Below are positions 17,608 through 26,615 of a stretch of 64,000 nucleotides of DNA, in pieces. Both the position numbers and the translations under genes were made by a program. The notes below the pieces were generated by a model that worked only from the letters and a program-made list of their open reading frames with translations, made no database searches and was not told the origin of the DNA. This DNA comes from an uncultured Gammaproteobacteria bacterium (lineage in GTDB: Bacteria > Pseudomonadota > Gammaproteobacteria > Nitrosococcales > Methylophagaceae): NCBI GenBank assembly GCA_905479075.1, contig CAJQLA010000008.1, positions 162,590-226,589 of the forward strand. Reading direction: 5' to 3'. The first letter of the stretch is position 1. Each line of letters starts with the position of its first letter.

Positions 17608-18410
17608 AAAAAGTGACTGGCTTTAATGACATTATCAATAAGGTGTTTTGGCGTTATTGTGCCAATAATAATACTCGTTACTGCCGGATTTTGATAAATA
17701 AAATCAAAGTTAGCTTGGATAGGATCAGCCTTGGTGTTGTCATTGGTTAAATGGCCGCTACCTAATGCTTTTTTGATGAAAATGGCTTTATTATCTTTTG
17801 CAGCTTGATCGATAACGGCTTGCTCGTCTTGATAGTCTAGGTTGTGCATCACCATTGCTATATCAGAGTGTTGAAGGGTCAGTAAGCCGCCTTCAACGGT
17901 TTTGGTTGACATGCCCGTGGCACGAATAAGACCCTGTTGTTTCAAGTCATTTAATACGTCTAAAGCGCCATAATGTTCGATGATATGTTTGTCATTGCCA
18001 TTCGAGTGAATCAAGACAATATCCAGCACGTTACGTTGTAACTTTTTAAGGCTTTGTTCTATGCTTTTTCTGATAAATTCAGGAGTGAAGTTATAGTGGG
18101 AGTTACCCGTTTCAGCTTCAAAAGTTTCACCGACTTTGGTGGCAATGATCCAGTCTTTATTGAGATTGGGCAAGAGTTGACCAAGCCGTTCTTCACTATT
18201 GCCATAAGCGGGTGCGGTATCGATGAGATTGATGCCGAGATCCCAAGCTTGGCTTAATAAGTCCAAGGCTTGTTTATCATCGGGAATTTTGAATGCAGCT
18301 GGGTATTTAACGCCTTTATTACGGCCTAATTTGACTGTGCCGAGGCCAAGCGGTGAAACGGCAAGTCCAGTGTCAGTAATGATATTTCTCTGACTTAAAT
18401 AGGCTGTCAT
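17604..18410 (-). CDS. aldo/keto reductase
   Basis: NAD(P)H-dependent AKR-fold oxidoreductase (268 aa). Tetrad residues are visible: Asp and Tyr in LIDTAPAYGNSEERLG, Lys in WIIATKVG, His in IVLIHSNG. ATG at 18410 is chosen over a longer frame from 18428 because it makes an ATGA overlap with the upstream FAD oxidoreductase gene. Substrate unknown; the place between gmhA and LPS kinase genes suggests a sugar or lipid intermediate, which is inference. Confidence 0.88.
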   Translation of the reverse strand: MTAYLSQRNIITDTGLAVSPLGLGTVKLGRNKGVKYPAAFKIPDDKQALDLLSQAWDLGINLIDTAPAYGNSEERLGQLLPNLNKDWIIATKVGETFEAETGNSHYNFTPEFIRKSIEQSLKKLQRNVLDIVLIHSNGNDKHIIEHYGALDVLNDLKQQGLIRATGMSTKTVEGGLLTLQHSDIAMVMHNLDYQDEQAVIDQAAKDNKAIFIKKALGSGHLTNDNTKADPIQANFDFIYQNPAVTSIIIGTITPKHLIDNVIKASHFF

Positions 18411-19606
18411 TGGAATGCACGATTCCATAATGTGTCGCCAATGCTGGCGGTTGTTAAGTTGATATCTTCGTTGTGAGAGTGTAGTTGCAAGTTTTGTTTG
18501 GTGAGTTGCTTAATGACGCGATCAGCTAAATCAGGTGCGAGTGCTAGTTTAGTTGGCCAGGCGATATGAACATTGCCTTTTGATTCAACAAAGGCTGTGT
18601 CAGGACGGGTGAGGCTAGATTGTTTGGGTTCGGCACGATTAACAGCATGGGCAGCCCATTCAAGCTCTGGCAATTTGAACCACGGCATAATCTCAGCCAA
18701 TAAGGCTTCTGCTTCTTTGCTTAACTGGGATAGCGGTTTTCCAACGCCATTTTCGGCAAGGTTACCACCGATATACCAAACCGTATTATTGTCTTGGTCA
18801 AAGTGACTCGTGATTGTTGCGATAGGTTTTGAACCTGAGCCAAGGCTATGAGCATAGATAGCGGGTAGAGGCTGAGAGGCATCTTTTGCTTTACAAAGTG
18901 CCATTTGTAGGGGGCGGCGTTGCATGCTAGGTTTCGTAATATCTAAGGAGTGTAGTAGTGATTCAGTACCTTCACCCGCAGTTAGTACAAAGTGCTGCGC
19001 TTTGATTTCTAAGTCATCACCAAGCAGGATGGACTGAATATTTTTAGCGTCGCGTTGCCAAGTGGTTTTCCAGTCTTTTGGATAAGATACGATTCGATTT
19101 TGATAAGGTTTAGCAAGGCATTGCAGCACAGTAGTTACATCTAACACAGGTTCATCAAGTTGATATAAAGCACCTTTAAAACCAGTATGTTGAAATAAGG
19201 TAGGACGTTCTGATTTAGCGACGGGTTGCATGCGGCTAGCAAGGGCTTTACTGGCAAAAAAAGACAACATTTTTGATGAAAGTTGATCTTTAGACCACAT
19301 TAGCTGGTAATCTGCGAGTACTCTCACACCACTCAAATCGACATCACCTTGACCTTTAAGGCAGGCTTGCCAGCGCGCGGGCATATCACCAATCGCTTGA
19401 GTGGCTTTGGACAGTATGCCGTTAAGTGCATACTTAGCGCCGCCATGAATAATACCTTGAGAACTCAGTGTTTGGGCGTTACCAATCGTATCATTTTCTA
19501 ATAATAGGCTATGAAAACCCATACTATTGAGTCGGTTATGTAGCCACAGGCCAGCGATACCTGCGCCGATAATGACAACGTCTGTAGAGACGGTTTGTTT
19601 TACCAT
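18407..19606 (-). CDS. FAD-dependent oxidoreductase (DAO family)
   Basis: 399-residue flavoprotein. The N-terminal Rossmann fingerprint VVIIGAGIAGLWLHNRL is followed by LLLENDTIGNAQTLSSQGIIHGG, as in glycerol-3-phosphate/D-amino-acid oxidase relatives, and a second FAD strand VLTAGEGTESLL near 210. No membrane segment. Coupled to the aldo/keto reductase (4-nt overlap) and starts 9 nt after gmhA, so the three form an operon. Substrate cannot be read from sequence. Confidence 0.85.
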   Translation of the reverse strand: MVKQTVSTDVVIIGAGIAGLWLHNRLNSMGFHSLLLENDTIGNAQTLSSQGIIHGGAKYALNGILSKATQAIGDMPARWQACLKGQGDVDLSGVRVLADYQLMWSKDQLSSKMLSFFASKALASRMQPVAKSERPTLFQHTGFKGALYQLDEPVLDVTTVLQCLAKPYQNRIVSYPKDWKTTWQRDAKNIQSILLGDDLEIKAQHFVLTAGEGTESLLHSLDITKPSMQRRPLQMALCKAKDASQPLPAIYAHSLGSGSKPIATITSHFDQDNNTVWYIGGNLAENGVGKPLSQLSKEAEALLAEIMPWFKLPELEWAAHAVNRAEPKQSSLTRPDTAFVESKGNVHIAWPTKLALAPDLADRVIKQLTKQNLQLHSHNEDINLTTASIGDTLWNRAFQ

Positions 19607-19615
19607 GATGTGATT

Positions 19616-20179
19616 TTATTCTACGCTAAGTTTTTGATCTAAGGCTTCGCAGAGCCAGTGACCAATAATGATATGGCCTTCTTGTACGCGGGCGGTTTCA
19701 TCCGATGGTATTTGAAGACAGCAATCAGCTTGTGTGCGTAATTTTCCACCCGATTGGCCTGTAAAAGCACAAGTCCAACAGCCCATTTCTTTAGCTATTT
19801 TGAGACCATTAATAACGTTAGCACTATCACCTGAGGTTGAAAGGCCAATCGCAATATCACCTGGCTTTGCAAGTGCTTGGATTTGACGATCAAAAATAGT
19901 GTCAAAGCTATAATCGTTACCATGAGCCGTTAAAATTGACGTGTCAGTCGTGAGCGCAATAGCAGCCAATGGCGCCCGCTGTTTTGAATAGCGAACTACG
20001 AATTCAGCTGCAAGGTGTTGAGAATCAGAGGCACTACCGCCATTACCAAAGAACAAGGCTTTATTGCCATTGGCGAGTGCAGTTCCAACTTTATCAACAA
20101 GTTTGTCAATTTGGACCTCAAGTGAAAATAGGCCTTCAACCATTTTCTGGTGGCGAACAAGAGTAGATTTAAATGACAC
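19616..20179 (-). CDS. gmhA: SIS-domain phosphoheptose isomerase
   Basis: 187-residue SIS protein converting sedoheptulose-7-phosphate to D-glycero-D-manno-heptose-7-phosphate, the first step of ADP-heptose synthesis. Marks: FFGNGGSASDSQHLAAEFVVRY, STSGDSANVINGLK, and the C-terminal VQEGHIIIGHWLCEALD. The start is GTG at 20179, with AGAGGT six bases upstream. The role fits hldE and heptosyltransferases in the window. DiaA-type SIS proteins are similar, but the LPS context favours GmhA. Confidence 0.87.
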   Translation of the reverse strand: MSFKSTLVRHQKMVEGLFSLEVQIDKLVDKVGTALANGNKALFFGNGGSASDSQHLAAEFVVRYSKQRAPLAAIALTTDTSILTAHGNDYSFDTIFDRQIQALAKPGDIAIGLSTSGDSANVINGLKIAKEMGCWTCAFTGQSGGKLRTQADCCLQIPSDETARVQEGHIIIGHWLCEALDQKLSVE

Positions 20180-20311
20180 GATTTACCTCTTATACTGGTC
20201 AGATGGTACTATTTGATGCGTCGATTACATTGATAGTTAGCTGATAGTGTACCAAACCCTTAAATCACTTTTTTAAATTTACACATTAATAGAAGAGACG
20301 AATTCACTTAA

Positions 20312-22537
20312 ATGAAGTCACCGGAACTGTATCTTAGATTCGATCTAGGCCAACAATGGCGAGGCCAAGATGTTTTTTCGACGGTTGCAGAGCTTGAGGG
20401 CGAGGTATTCCGTCACAAGGAAGGGCGTCGAACATTACGTTTTGAACTGGCAGGTAAAAGTTACTTTCTCAAATATCACCGCGGTGTCGGCTGGCCTGAA
20501 ATTGTCAAAAACACAGTACAACTTCGCAAACCCATTGTCAGTGCGCGAAATGAATGGCAGGCAGTACGCTTTTTAGAGCAACATGGTATCGGTACTATGA
20601 CCTTAGCTGGTTATGGTGAGCGAGGGATTAATCCTGCAGAGATAGAGTCATTTGTGATTACCGATGACTTAAGTGACACCATTAGCTTAGAGTATCTTGG
20701 TCAACAATGGCATGATAACCCTCCGACTTTTGCTACCAAAAAAGCCTTAATTGAGAAATTGGCGCTTACCAGTAAAACCATGCATGAAAATGGCATGAAT
20801 CATCGTGATTATTATCTATGTCATTTCTTATTGGACAAAGGTTTTGCCGAACACAATACATTCACTGCGGATACGGAATTATTCTTAATTGATTTGCATC
20901 GGGCGATGATCCGGCAAAATGGACAAGTTGAAGAACGTTGGCTGGTTAAAGATTTAGGTGCTTTATATTTCTCAGCGATGGATGTGCCGTTAACGCGACG
21001 AGATTTAATCCGTTTTGTAACAACATACTCAGGTCTTAACTTGCGTGATACTGTCGCTAAACAAGGTGGTTTTTGGCAGAAAGTACGGCAACGTGCTAAT
21101 AAAATGCGTTTAGCTGATGGTGCTGCCATTAACCAGACGCTGAATCCAATACGTAGTTTTTTACAGGGCCAAAAGCAACTTAATGTGCCCTTTACCATTC
21201 AAGCGTTGGATCAGGAATTTGAATGCCAAAAAGTGTTACGTTTATTGCCCCGTAAGCGCTTAGTTGTTGAAGCTAAATCAGAGCAGCAACATGCAGTGAT
21301 AAAATTATTTGCTGCGGCTGAAAAAGGACATCGCGAATTAGAACGTGAACATCAAGGCTATCAGCTGACAAAAGAGGCCGGAGCAGTTGTCCCAGAAATG
21401 TTATTTGCTGGAGATAATCAACAAGGCTGCCTGATGATTGCTTATCAATACATCAGCAATGGCCAAACCTTAATGCAACTTGATGAAGTTCAGCGTAATG
21501 AGCAGTTAGGTGTTTTATTTGATTGTATTAGCAAACTACACGCTTATGGTATTTATCAGGATGATATTCATCTGGATAACTTTTTATTAGCAGATAATCA
21601 GCTTTATCTACTTGATTTAGGCTCAATAAAGAAACAACGTCCTGGCGAAGGTTTAAGTGAAAGGCTAAGTCTGAAGAATTTGTCTCGATTGATTGCCCAA
21701 TTTTCCTTTGATGATAGACCGTTATTAAGTCCTCATTTGGAGCAATATTTTCGTTCACGTGGCTCTGGCTATAATAATGCTGCGCAGGCACATCTTGCTA
21801 AAGTAACCCATAAAGCATGGCAAAAACGTAAAAGTAATTATCTAAAAAAATGTTTTAGAAACTGCACGATGACGAGGTACCACAGCAGTGCTAATCAGCA
21901 ATGGGCTTTTCGTAGCGACTTCCTTGATGGCGATACCGATCAGTTTGTGGCAGATATTGAAGAAATAGTGACTGCTGGTGAATTATTAAAAGATGGTAAT
22001 TCTACAACTGTCGTTCGAGCAGAAGTGGCAGGGAAACAAGTGGTAATTAAACGCTACAATATAAAAAATAAGGTTCATTTCTTACGACGTTGTTTAAGAC
22101 CGACTCGAGCCGCCGTATCATGGCGAAATGCGAATCTATTGGCATTTATGGGGATTGCAACAGCTAAACCACTTGGCTTCATTGAAAATAGGGTGGCTGG
22201 CTTACGGCAAAATGCCTATTTTATTTGCGAATATACGGCTGGGGAAGAGTTACTGTCAGCTTATCAGCAACGTGATGCAGATGAAGCCGAATTAGAGCAG
22301 TTACGGCGACTATTTTCTTATTTAGAACAAGCTAAAGTCAGTCACGGTGACTTAAAGGCAAGCAATTTTCTAATCAATGATAAAGGTAAAATTTACTTAA
22401 TTGATTTAGATGCTATGAAACAACACCCATGCCAGCCTTCATTTGAAAAAGCTTTAGAGAAAGACAAAAGACGTTTCATGGCAAACTGGTCGGGCGAAAG
22501 CCTAAAAAAAATCAACGCCTCTCTATTCAATGAATAA
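20312..22537 (+). CDS. triple kinase-domain LPS core phosphorylation protein (WaaP-like N-terminus)
   Basis: 741-residue protein with three protein-kinase-like domains in tandem. Domain 1 (~1-268) matches heptose kinase WaaP/RfaP: Lys54 (YFLKYHRG), NHRDYYLCHFLL with catalytic Asp166, and LIDLHR with Asp194. Domain 2 (~295-500): Lys331, QDDIHLDNFLL (Asp418) and LLDLGSIK (Asp435). Domain 3 (~535-735): Lys580, SHGDLKASNFL (Asp680) and LIDLDAMK (Asp698). Each keeps catalytic and metal residues, so all may be active, perhaps on different core sugars. WaaP and InaA are normally one domain of ~250-270 aa. First gene of a plus-strand run with waaG and galE. Confidence 0.85.
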   Translation: MKSPELYLRFDLGQQWRGQDVFSTVAELEGEVFRHKEGRRTLRFELAGKSYFLKYHRGVGWPEIVKNTVQLRKPIVSARNEWQAVRFLEQHGIGTMTLAGYGERGINPAEIESFVITDDLSDTISLEYLGQQWHDNPPTFATKKALIEKLALTSKTMHENGMNHRDYYLCHFLLDKGFAEHNTFTADTELFLIDLHRAMIRQNGQVEERWLVKDLGALYFSAMDVPLTRRDLIRFVTTYSGLNLRDTVAKQGGFWQKVRQRANKMRLADGAAINQTLNPIRSFLQGQKQLNVPFTIQALDQEFECQKVLRLLPRKRLVVEAKSEQQHAVIKLFAAAEKGHRELEREHQGYQLTKEAGAVVPEMLFAGDNQQGCLMIAYQYISNGQTLMQLDEVQRNEQLGVLFDCISKLHAYGIYQDDIHLDNFLLADNQLYLLDLGSIKKQRPGEGLSERLSLKNLSRLIAQFSFDDRPLLSPHLEQYFRSRGSGYNNAAQAHLAKVTHKAWQKRKSNYLKKCFRNCTMTRYHSSANQQWAFRSDFLDGDTDQFVADIEEIVTAGELLKDGNSTTVVRAEVAGKQVVIKRYNIKNKVHFLRRCLRPTRAAVSWRNANLLAFMGIATAKPLGFIENRVAGLRQNAYFICEYTAGEELLSAYQQRDADEAELEQLRRLFSYLEQAKVSHGDLKASNFLINDKGKIYLIDLDAMKQHPCQPSFEKALEKDKRRFMANWSGESLKKINASLFNE

Positions 22538-22547
22538 TTAAACACTT

Positions 22548-23681
22548 ATGAAACTTGCTGTTTGCCTTTATAAATATTTTCCCTTTGGCGGTTTAGCCCG
22601 AGACTGCACACGAATTATGTCTGTATGTCGCGATCATGGATATCAAGTCGATTTGTTTGTTATGGAGTGTCAGGGGGAAGCGCCTGAGGGTTTTAATGTG
22701 GAGGTTATCGAAACGCAAGGTCTCACAAACCATCAAAAAGTGGCGAGTTATATTGAACAGCTAGATGCTAAGTTAGTGAATCAGGACTATGACTTAGTCA
22801 TTGGTTTTAATAAAATTCCGGGTTTAGATATTTATTATGCTGCAGATCCCTGTTATATAGACCGAGTTAAAAACCAAGCTAACTATTGTTTTATGCAATT
22901 CAATCCTCGCTTAAAATTTTATGCTGAGTGTGAAGATAAAGTGTTTAATCGTATTAGTAAGACGGTGACGTTGATGATTTCTGATGTTCAGCAGGCATTA
23001 TTTAAAAAACATTACGAAACGCCTGACGAACGCTTAATTATGCTGCCACCAGGAATTGATCCAAATAGAAAGCGACCGGGTGATTGGCAGCAACAACGAC
23101 AGGATTTTCGCCAGCAGTTTGATGTAGCCGATGATGAGTTTATCGTCTTGATGGTGGGAACAGGCTTTAAAACAAAAGGCGTGGATCGTGCTTTGAACGC
23201 TTTAGCTAATTTGCCTGTAAAATTACAAAATAAAACACGTTTGTTTATTGTTGGTGAAGGTGATGATTCACCTTATTTGAAAATGGCGGATAAATTATCA
23301 ATTAGAGACAGAGTCACTTTTTTTGGTGGTCGTGGTGATATACCTCAGTTTTTATTGGGCGCCGATGTGTTATTACATCCTGCACGTAAAGAGAATACGG
23401 GTACAGTTATCTTAGAAGCGATGGTGGCAGGTTTGCCAGTTTTAGTGACACGAGTGTGTGGGTATGCCAAACATGTTGAAACAGCATCAGCAGGTTTGGT
23501 GATATCGTCGCCATTCAATCAGGATGAATGTGATGTTAAATTAATCACCATGCTTAATCGGATTAATTTAAAAAGCTGGTCTGATAGTGCATTGAAGTAT
23601 GCTTCTGAGGAAGATTTGTATAGCATGCCAGAAAAAGCAGCAGCAATTATTGAGGCAATGGCCGAGGAGAAGGCGCATTAA
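22548..23681 (+). CDS. waaG: LPS core glucosyltransferase, GT4 family
   Basis: 377-residue GT-B enzyme. The N-terminus MKLAVCLYKYFPFGGLARD is diagnostic of WaaG, which adds the first outer-core hexose to heptose II. The C-terminal donor site shows GRGDIPQFLLGADVLLHPAR then ENTGTVILEAMVAGLPVL with the EX7E-type pattern. Located 10 nt after the triple-kinase gene, matching the waaG-waaP pairing of other gammaproteobacteria. The 3' end overlaps the galE start region. Confidence 0.93.
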   Translation: MKLAVCLYKYFPFGGLARDCTRIMSVCRDHGYQVDLFVMECQGEAPEGFNVEVIETQGLTNHQKVASYIEQLDAKLVNQDYDLVIGFNKIPGLDIYYAADPCYIDRVKNQANYCFMQFNPRLKFYAECEDKVFNRISKTVTLMISDVQQALFKKHYETPDERLIMLPPGIDPNRKRPGDWQQQRQDFRQQFDVADDEFIVLMVGTGFKTKGVDRALNALANLPVKLQNKTRLFIVGEGDDSPYLKMADKLSIRDRVTFFGGRGDIPQFLLGADVLLHPARKENTGTVILEAMVAGLPVLVTRVCGYAKHVETASAGLVISSPFNQDECDVKLITMLNRINLKSWSDSALKYASEEDLYSMPEKAAAIIEAMAEEKAH

Positions 23682-24702
23682 CTGTATTTTAGTCACAGGC
23701 GGTGCAGGTTATATAGGTAGTCATATTTGTGTTGAACTACTTGAGGCTGGTTTTCAGCTGATTGTCTTGGATAATTTATCTAATAGCTCGCAACAATCAT
23801 TGAAAAGAGTCGAGGTAATAACAGACAAAGAACTGACTTTTTATCAAATGGATTTAACGGATAAAGTAGCAGTGACGAGCGTATTTGAGTCACATAGTAT
23901 TGATGCCGTCATTCATTTAGCAGGTTTAAAAGCGGTAAGTGAGTCATGCGAATTGCCACTGAAATATTATCAAAACAACATCAATTCAACATTAGTTCTG
24001 CTTGAGCTTATGGCGCAGTTTTCAGTTAATAAACTGGTATTTAGCTCATCGGCAACCGTCTATGGTGAACCAGAGAAAATGCCAGTCGATGAGACTTTTC
24101 CTTTGGCTGCGACTAATCCTTATGGGCGTACAAAGTTGATGATTGAGGACATAATCAGAGATGTCTGTCAGGTAACAGCATTAAATACGGTTTTATTGCG
24201 TTATTTTAATCCAGCGGGTGCGCATAAAAGCGGTTTGATAGGCGAAGATCCTAATGGTATTCCGAACAATTTATTGCCTTATGTTGCACAGGTTGCAGTG
24301 GGTAAACGTGAGAAAGTATCTGTTTTTGGTGATGATTATCCAACTAAAGACGGCACTGGCGTACGTGATTATATTCATGTCGTTGATTTGGCAAAAGGTC
24401 ATTTACAGGCTCTGCAAGCTATGGACGAGGATAGGGAAATTGGTCAGTGTAAAGTATTTAACTTGGGCACAGGCCAAGGTTATAGCGTATTAGATGTTAT
24501 TAAAGGCTTTGAAAAAGCTTCTGGTCAGAAAGTAGATTATCAGCTTACTGCTAGGCGTTCTGGAGATATAGCAGAATGTTATGCCAATGTATCTTTAGCG
24601 AATGAAAAGTTACATTGGCATGCTGAAAAATCCCTGGATGAAATGCTTGAAGATGCTTGGCGTTGGCAAACGATGAATCCTGAAGGCTACAGCAATGATT
24701 GA
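23677..24702 (+). CDS. galE: UDP-glucose 4-epimerase, apparent ATT start
   Basis: SDR-fold epimerase interconverting UDP-glucose and UDP-galactose for LPS sugars. The Rossmann motif CILVTGGAGYIGSH sits where GalE proteins normally begin, within 2-3 residues of the start Met. No ATG, GTG or TTG stands there: the codon at that place is ATT (23677-23679), overlapping the waaG stop, with GGAG 7-11 bases upstream. In-frame TTG at 23650 and ATG at 23599 would add basic tails (RQWPRRRR) foreign to GalE. Catalytic Ser and YxxxK are present (SSSATVYGEPEKMP, NPYGRTKLM). 342 aa, complete. Confidence 0.85.
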   Translation: MNCILVTGGAGYIGSHICVELLEAGFQLIVLDNLSNSSQQSLKRVEVITDKELTFYQMDLTDKVAVTSVFESHSIDAVIHLAGLKAVSESCELPLKYYQNNINSTLVLLELMAQFSVNKLVFSSSATVYGEPEKMPVDETFPLAATNPYGRTKLMIEDIIRDVCQVTALNTVLLRYFNPAGAHKSGLIGEDPNGIPNNLLPYVAQVAVGKREKVSVFGDDYPTKDGTGVRDYIHVVDLAKGHLQALQAMDEDREIGQCKVFNLGTGQGYSVLDVIKGFEKASGQKVDYQLTARRSGDIAECYANVSLANEKLHWHAEKSLDEMLEDAWRWQTMNPEGYSND

Positions 24703-25306
24703 ACTATGTCCTGAAGGCATGATTGGTAAAGGTTTACATCGAGAATGTTATATACATCCAGATGACCCGAACAAATGTATCAAGGTCGTAGTGCTTCGTG
24801 GTGAAGAGGAAACTCGCCGTGAACAGGCTTACTATAAGTTATTGCAAAAAAAGGATATTTCTTGGGATATGTTGCCGAAGTTTTATGGTGTTATTCCAAC
24901 GTCAATGGGATCTGGTGCTGTATTTGATTTGATCAGAGATTCTAATGGTGAAGTAGGAAAGACTTTTGAATTTTATTTTGAGTCAGTCGAATTGACAGCA
25001 CAAAATGCAGAAGGTCTGTTAAATGCATTGCTTAACCTTAATACTTATCTTGTCGACCAAAACATTATGACGATGTCCTTAAAGCCGAAAAATATCATAT
25101 ATCAGCGCCAAGATGATCAGAGAGGTGTTGCAGTCATTATTGATAATATAGGTAACTCAGATATGATTCCTATCAGCACCCATTGCCGTTATTTTGGTCG
25201 CAAAAAAATACAGCGTAAATGGGATCGTTTTTTGAGTTTATTACAACGTGATTATCCGCAAAATAGCGCTTTACAAGCACTGATTGCTAACCACTTTTAT
25301 GGCTAA
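24695..25306 (+). CDS. YrbL-like kinase-fold protein
   Basis: 203-residue protein like E. coli YrbL, a PhoP-regulated kinase-fold protein. Visible: GKGLHRECYIHPDDPNKCIK with the ATP-binding Lys, and SLKPKNIIYQ in the catalytic-loop position followed by VIIDNIG. The usual HxD is replaced (MSLKPKN), so catalysis is doubtful. The ATG overlaps the galE stop by 8 nt. Last gene of the plus-strand LPS run; its transcript likely ends at the hairpin 25312-25334. Confidence 0.82.
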   Translation: MIELCPEGMIGKGLHRECYIHPDDPNKCIKVVVLRGEEETRREQAYYKLLQKKDISWDMLPKFYGVIPTSMGSGAVFDLIRDSNGEVGKTFEFYFESVELTAQNAEGLLNALLNLNTYLVDQNIMTMSLKPKNIIYQRQDDQRGVAVIIDNIGNSDMIPISTHCRYFGRKKIQRKWDRFLSLLQRDYPQNSALQALIANHFYG

Positions 25307-25311
25307 AGTTA

Positions 25312-25334
25312 GGTGAAGGCATCCTGCCTTCACC
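25312..25334. terminator. hairpin between convergent genes
   Basis: A perfect 10-bp stem, GGTGAAGGCA (25312-25321) with TGCCTTCACC (25325-25334), and a 3-nt loop. It lies 6 bases after the yrbL-like gene and 21 bases after the end of the opposing hydroxylase gene, so it can serve both strands. T tracts are short on either side. Confidence 0.72.
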
Positions 25335-25354
25335 CCATACAATTCATACAGCTT

Positions 25355-26536
25355 TTAGATAATACCGTATGAATCTTCTTTTTCTGGCATTTCGTATCTA
25401 GCTTGTTCATTGATTTTGGCGGCGATTTCACGTTCACCTTCAGTCGCCAAGTTTTTATCCCAAGTTGCTAATTTTCTCTTCATAATTGAATGATAGAGTG
25501 GTGGGATAAGTGCTATGGCAAACTCTGTAAAATAACCCCAGCGTCCATCTGGTGCGCCAACATCATCTAATTCCCAGAAATGGGTCTCACCACGGTCATG
25601 ATGGTCAGCTTGTCTACCAATTTCGATAAAGAACCAAGAGGTAAACATATTGCTATTATCCCAAGAATGACGGTAGTCGATGGGTTGGCCTTTCTCACGG
25701 ATCAAACCGTAATGCTCCATATAGTTCAATGCTTCCAGTTCAAAGTTTGAAATGGTCCAAACTAGGAACATGCAAGCGATACCAATAACACCACCAGCCC
25801 ATGTGAACAGTACCATAGTAGGTAAGCTCATTAGATAACCACGGATCCAACGGTTTTCGTAGGATATAAATGGTTTACCTAATTTGGTCAGACGTGTTTT
25901 TTCCATTTGATACAAGAATTTTGATTGCCCCATATGGGATAACCAGAAATGTCTGTATATGGAACGACCACGTGGTGATGTTGCGGGATCATCTTGATGT
26001 GCTAACTCTAAATGATGGTTATACACATGCGCATAGCTGAAGTGAGATGAACCACTTAAGCCCATGATCAACCTTGAAATGACGAAGCTGAATCCTTTCG
26101 TATGAGCCAGTTCATGACCATAGATGATACCGATACCAGCAAAGATACCTGTTGATATTGAAGCACCAACAAGTTCCCAACCAGTAATACCCATTTGTGT
26201 AGGTATTACACCAAACAATAGGCCATCACCAATTGGTACGCCAGATGTATATTGGTAAATACGCCATGCTAACGCCACTTGTAGTAATACAAAAACTGGC
26301 AACATGACATACATCACTACATTTTGTAGTGTTGGAAGACCATAGGTCTCACCGTTTTCATCAACACCGGCACCAGGAGGGTGGAAGGGTATTGTAGCGG
26401 TATCTATGATAAGTCCGATACCGAACAATACAACACCTACCCAAACATAGGGTCCGCCTAATAAGACACCTGCAAGCGTCACTAAAATTAATAGTGGTGC
26501 CATCCAGTATCTGACATTAATGAATAATTTTTTCAT
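25355..26536 (-). CDS. XylM/AlkB-family membrane non-haem diiron hydroxylase
   Basis: 393-residue integral membrane protein with six or more hydrophobic segments. All His boxes are present: HELAH (141-145), HVYNHHLELAH (170-180), NYMEHYGL (His275) and HS 290-291 with QADHH (His312-313). The block DDPATSPRGRSIY is closer to xylene monooxygenase XylM than to classical alkane hydroxylase AlkB. It would oxidise a methyl group using electrons from a partner reductase not coded here. A longer frame reaches 26602, but ATG at 26536 has AAGGAGGT eight bases upstream. Two palindromes lie just upstream. Monocistronic. Confidence 0.88.
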   Translation of the reverse strand: MKKLFINVRYWMAPLLILVTLAGVLLGGPYVWVGVVLFGIGLIIDTATIPFHPPGAGVDENGETYGLPTLQNVVMYVMLPVFVLLQVALAWRIYQYTSGVPIGDGLLFGVIPTQMGITGWELVGASISTGIFAGIGIIYGHELAHTKGFSFVISRLIMGLSGSSHFSYAHVYNHHLELAHQDDPATSPRGRSIYRHFWLSHMGQSKFLYQMEKTRLTKLGKPFISYENRWIRGYLMSLPTMVLFTWAGGVIGIACMFLVWTISNFELEALNYMEHYGLIREKGQPIDYRHSWDNSNMFTSWFFIEIGRQADHHDRGETHFWELDDVGAPDGRWGYFTEFAIALIPPLYHSIMKRKLATWDKNLATEGEREIAAKINEQARYEMPEKEDSYGII

Positions 26537-26573
26537 GGTAAAGCACCTCCTTAAGTACAAATTTGTCATATTC

Positions 26574-26587
26574 AAACGCAAGCGTTT
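26574..26587. promoter_or_regulatory. palindrome upstream of the XylM-like gene
   Basis: AAACGC-AA-GCGTTT, arms 6 bp with a 2-nt centre, 38 bases upstream of the hydroxylase ATG. Together with the larger palindrome next to it, this suggests a regulator binding region or a leader hairpin. Confidence 0.4.
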
Positions 26588-26592
26588 TATGG

Positions 26593-26615
26593 TTTTACTC
26601 AATCATTGAGTAAAA
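26593..26615. promoter_or_regulatory. 23-bp perfect palindrome, probable operator
   Basis: Arms TTTTACTCAAT (26593-26603) and ATTGAGTAAAA (26605-26615) are perfectly complementary around one central base. It lies 57-79 bases upstream of the XylM-like ATG. The symmetry fits a dimeric repressor or activator (for example TetR or GntR type). No regulator gene is adjacent. As RNA it would be an AT-rich hairpin without a following T tract, so operator is favoured over terminator. Confidence 0.55.

Noticed and set aside
23599..23676. N-terminal extension of galE from ATG 23599
   Set aside because: The extension codes basic residues unlike GalE and lies entirely inside the end of waaG.
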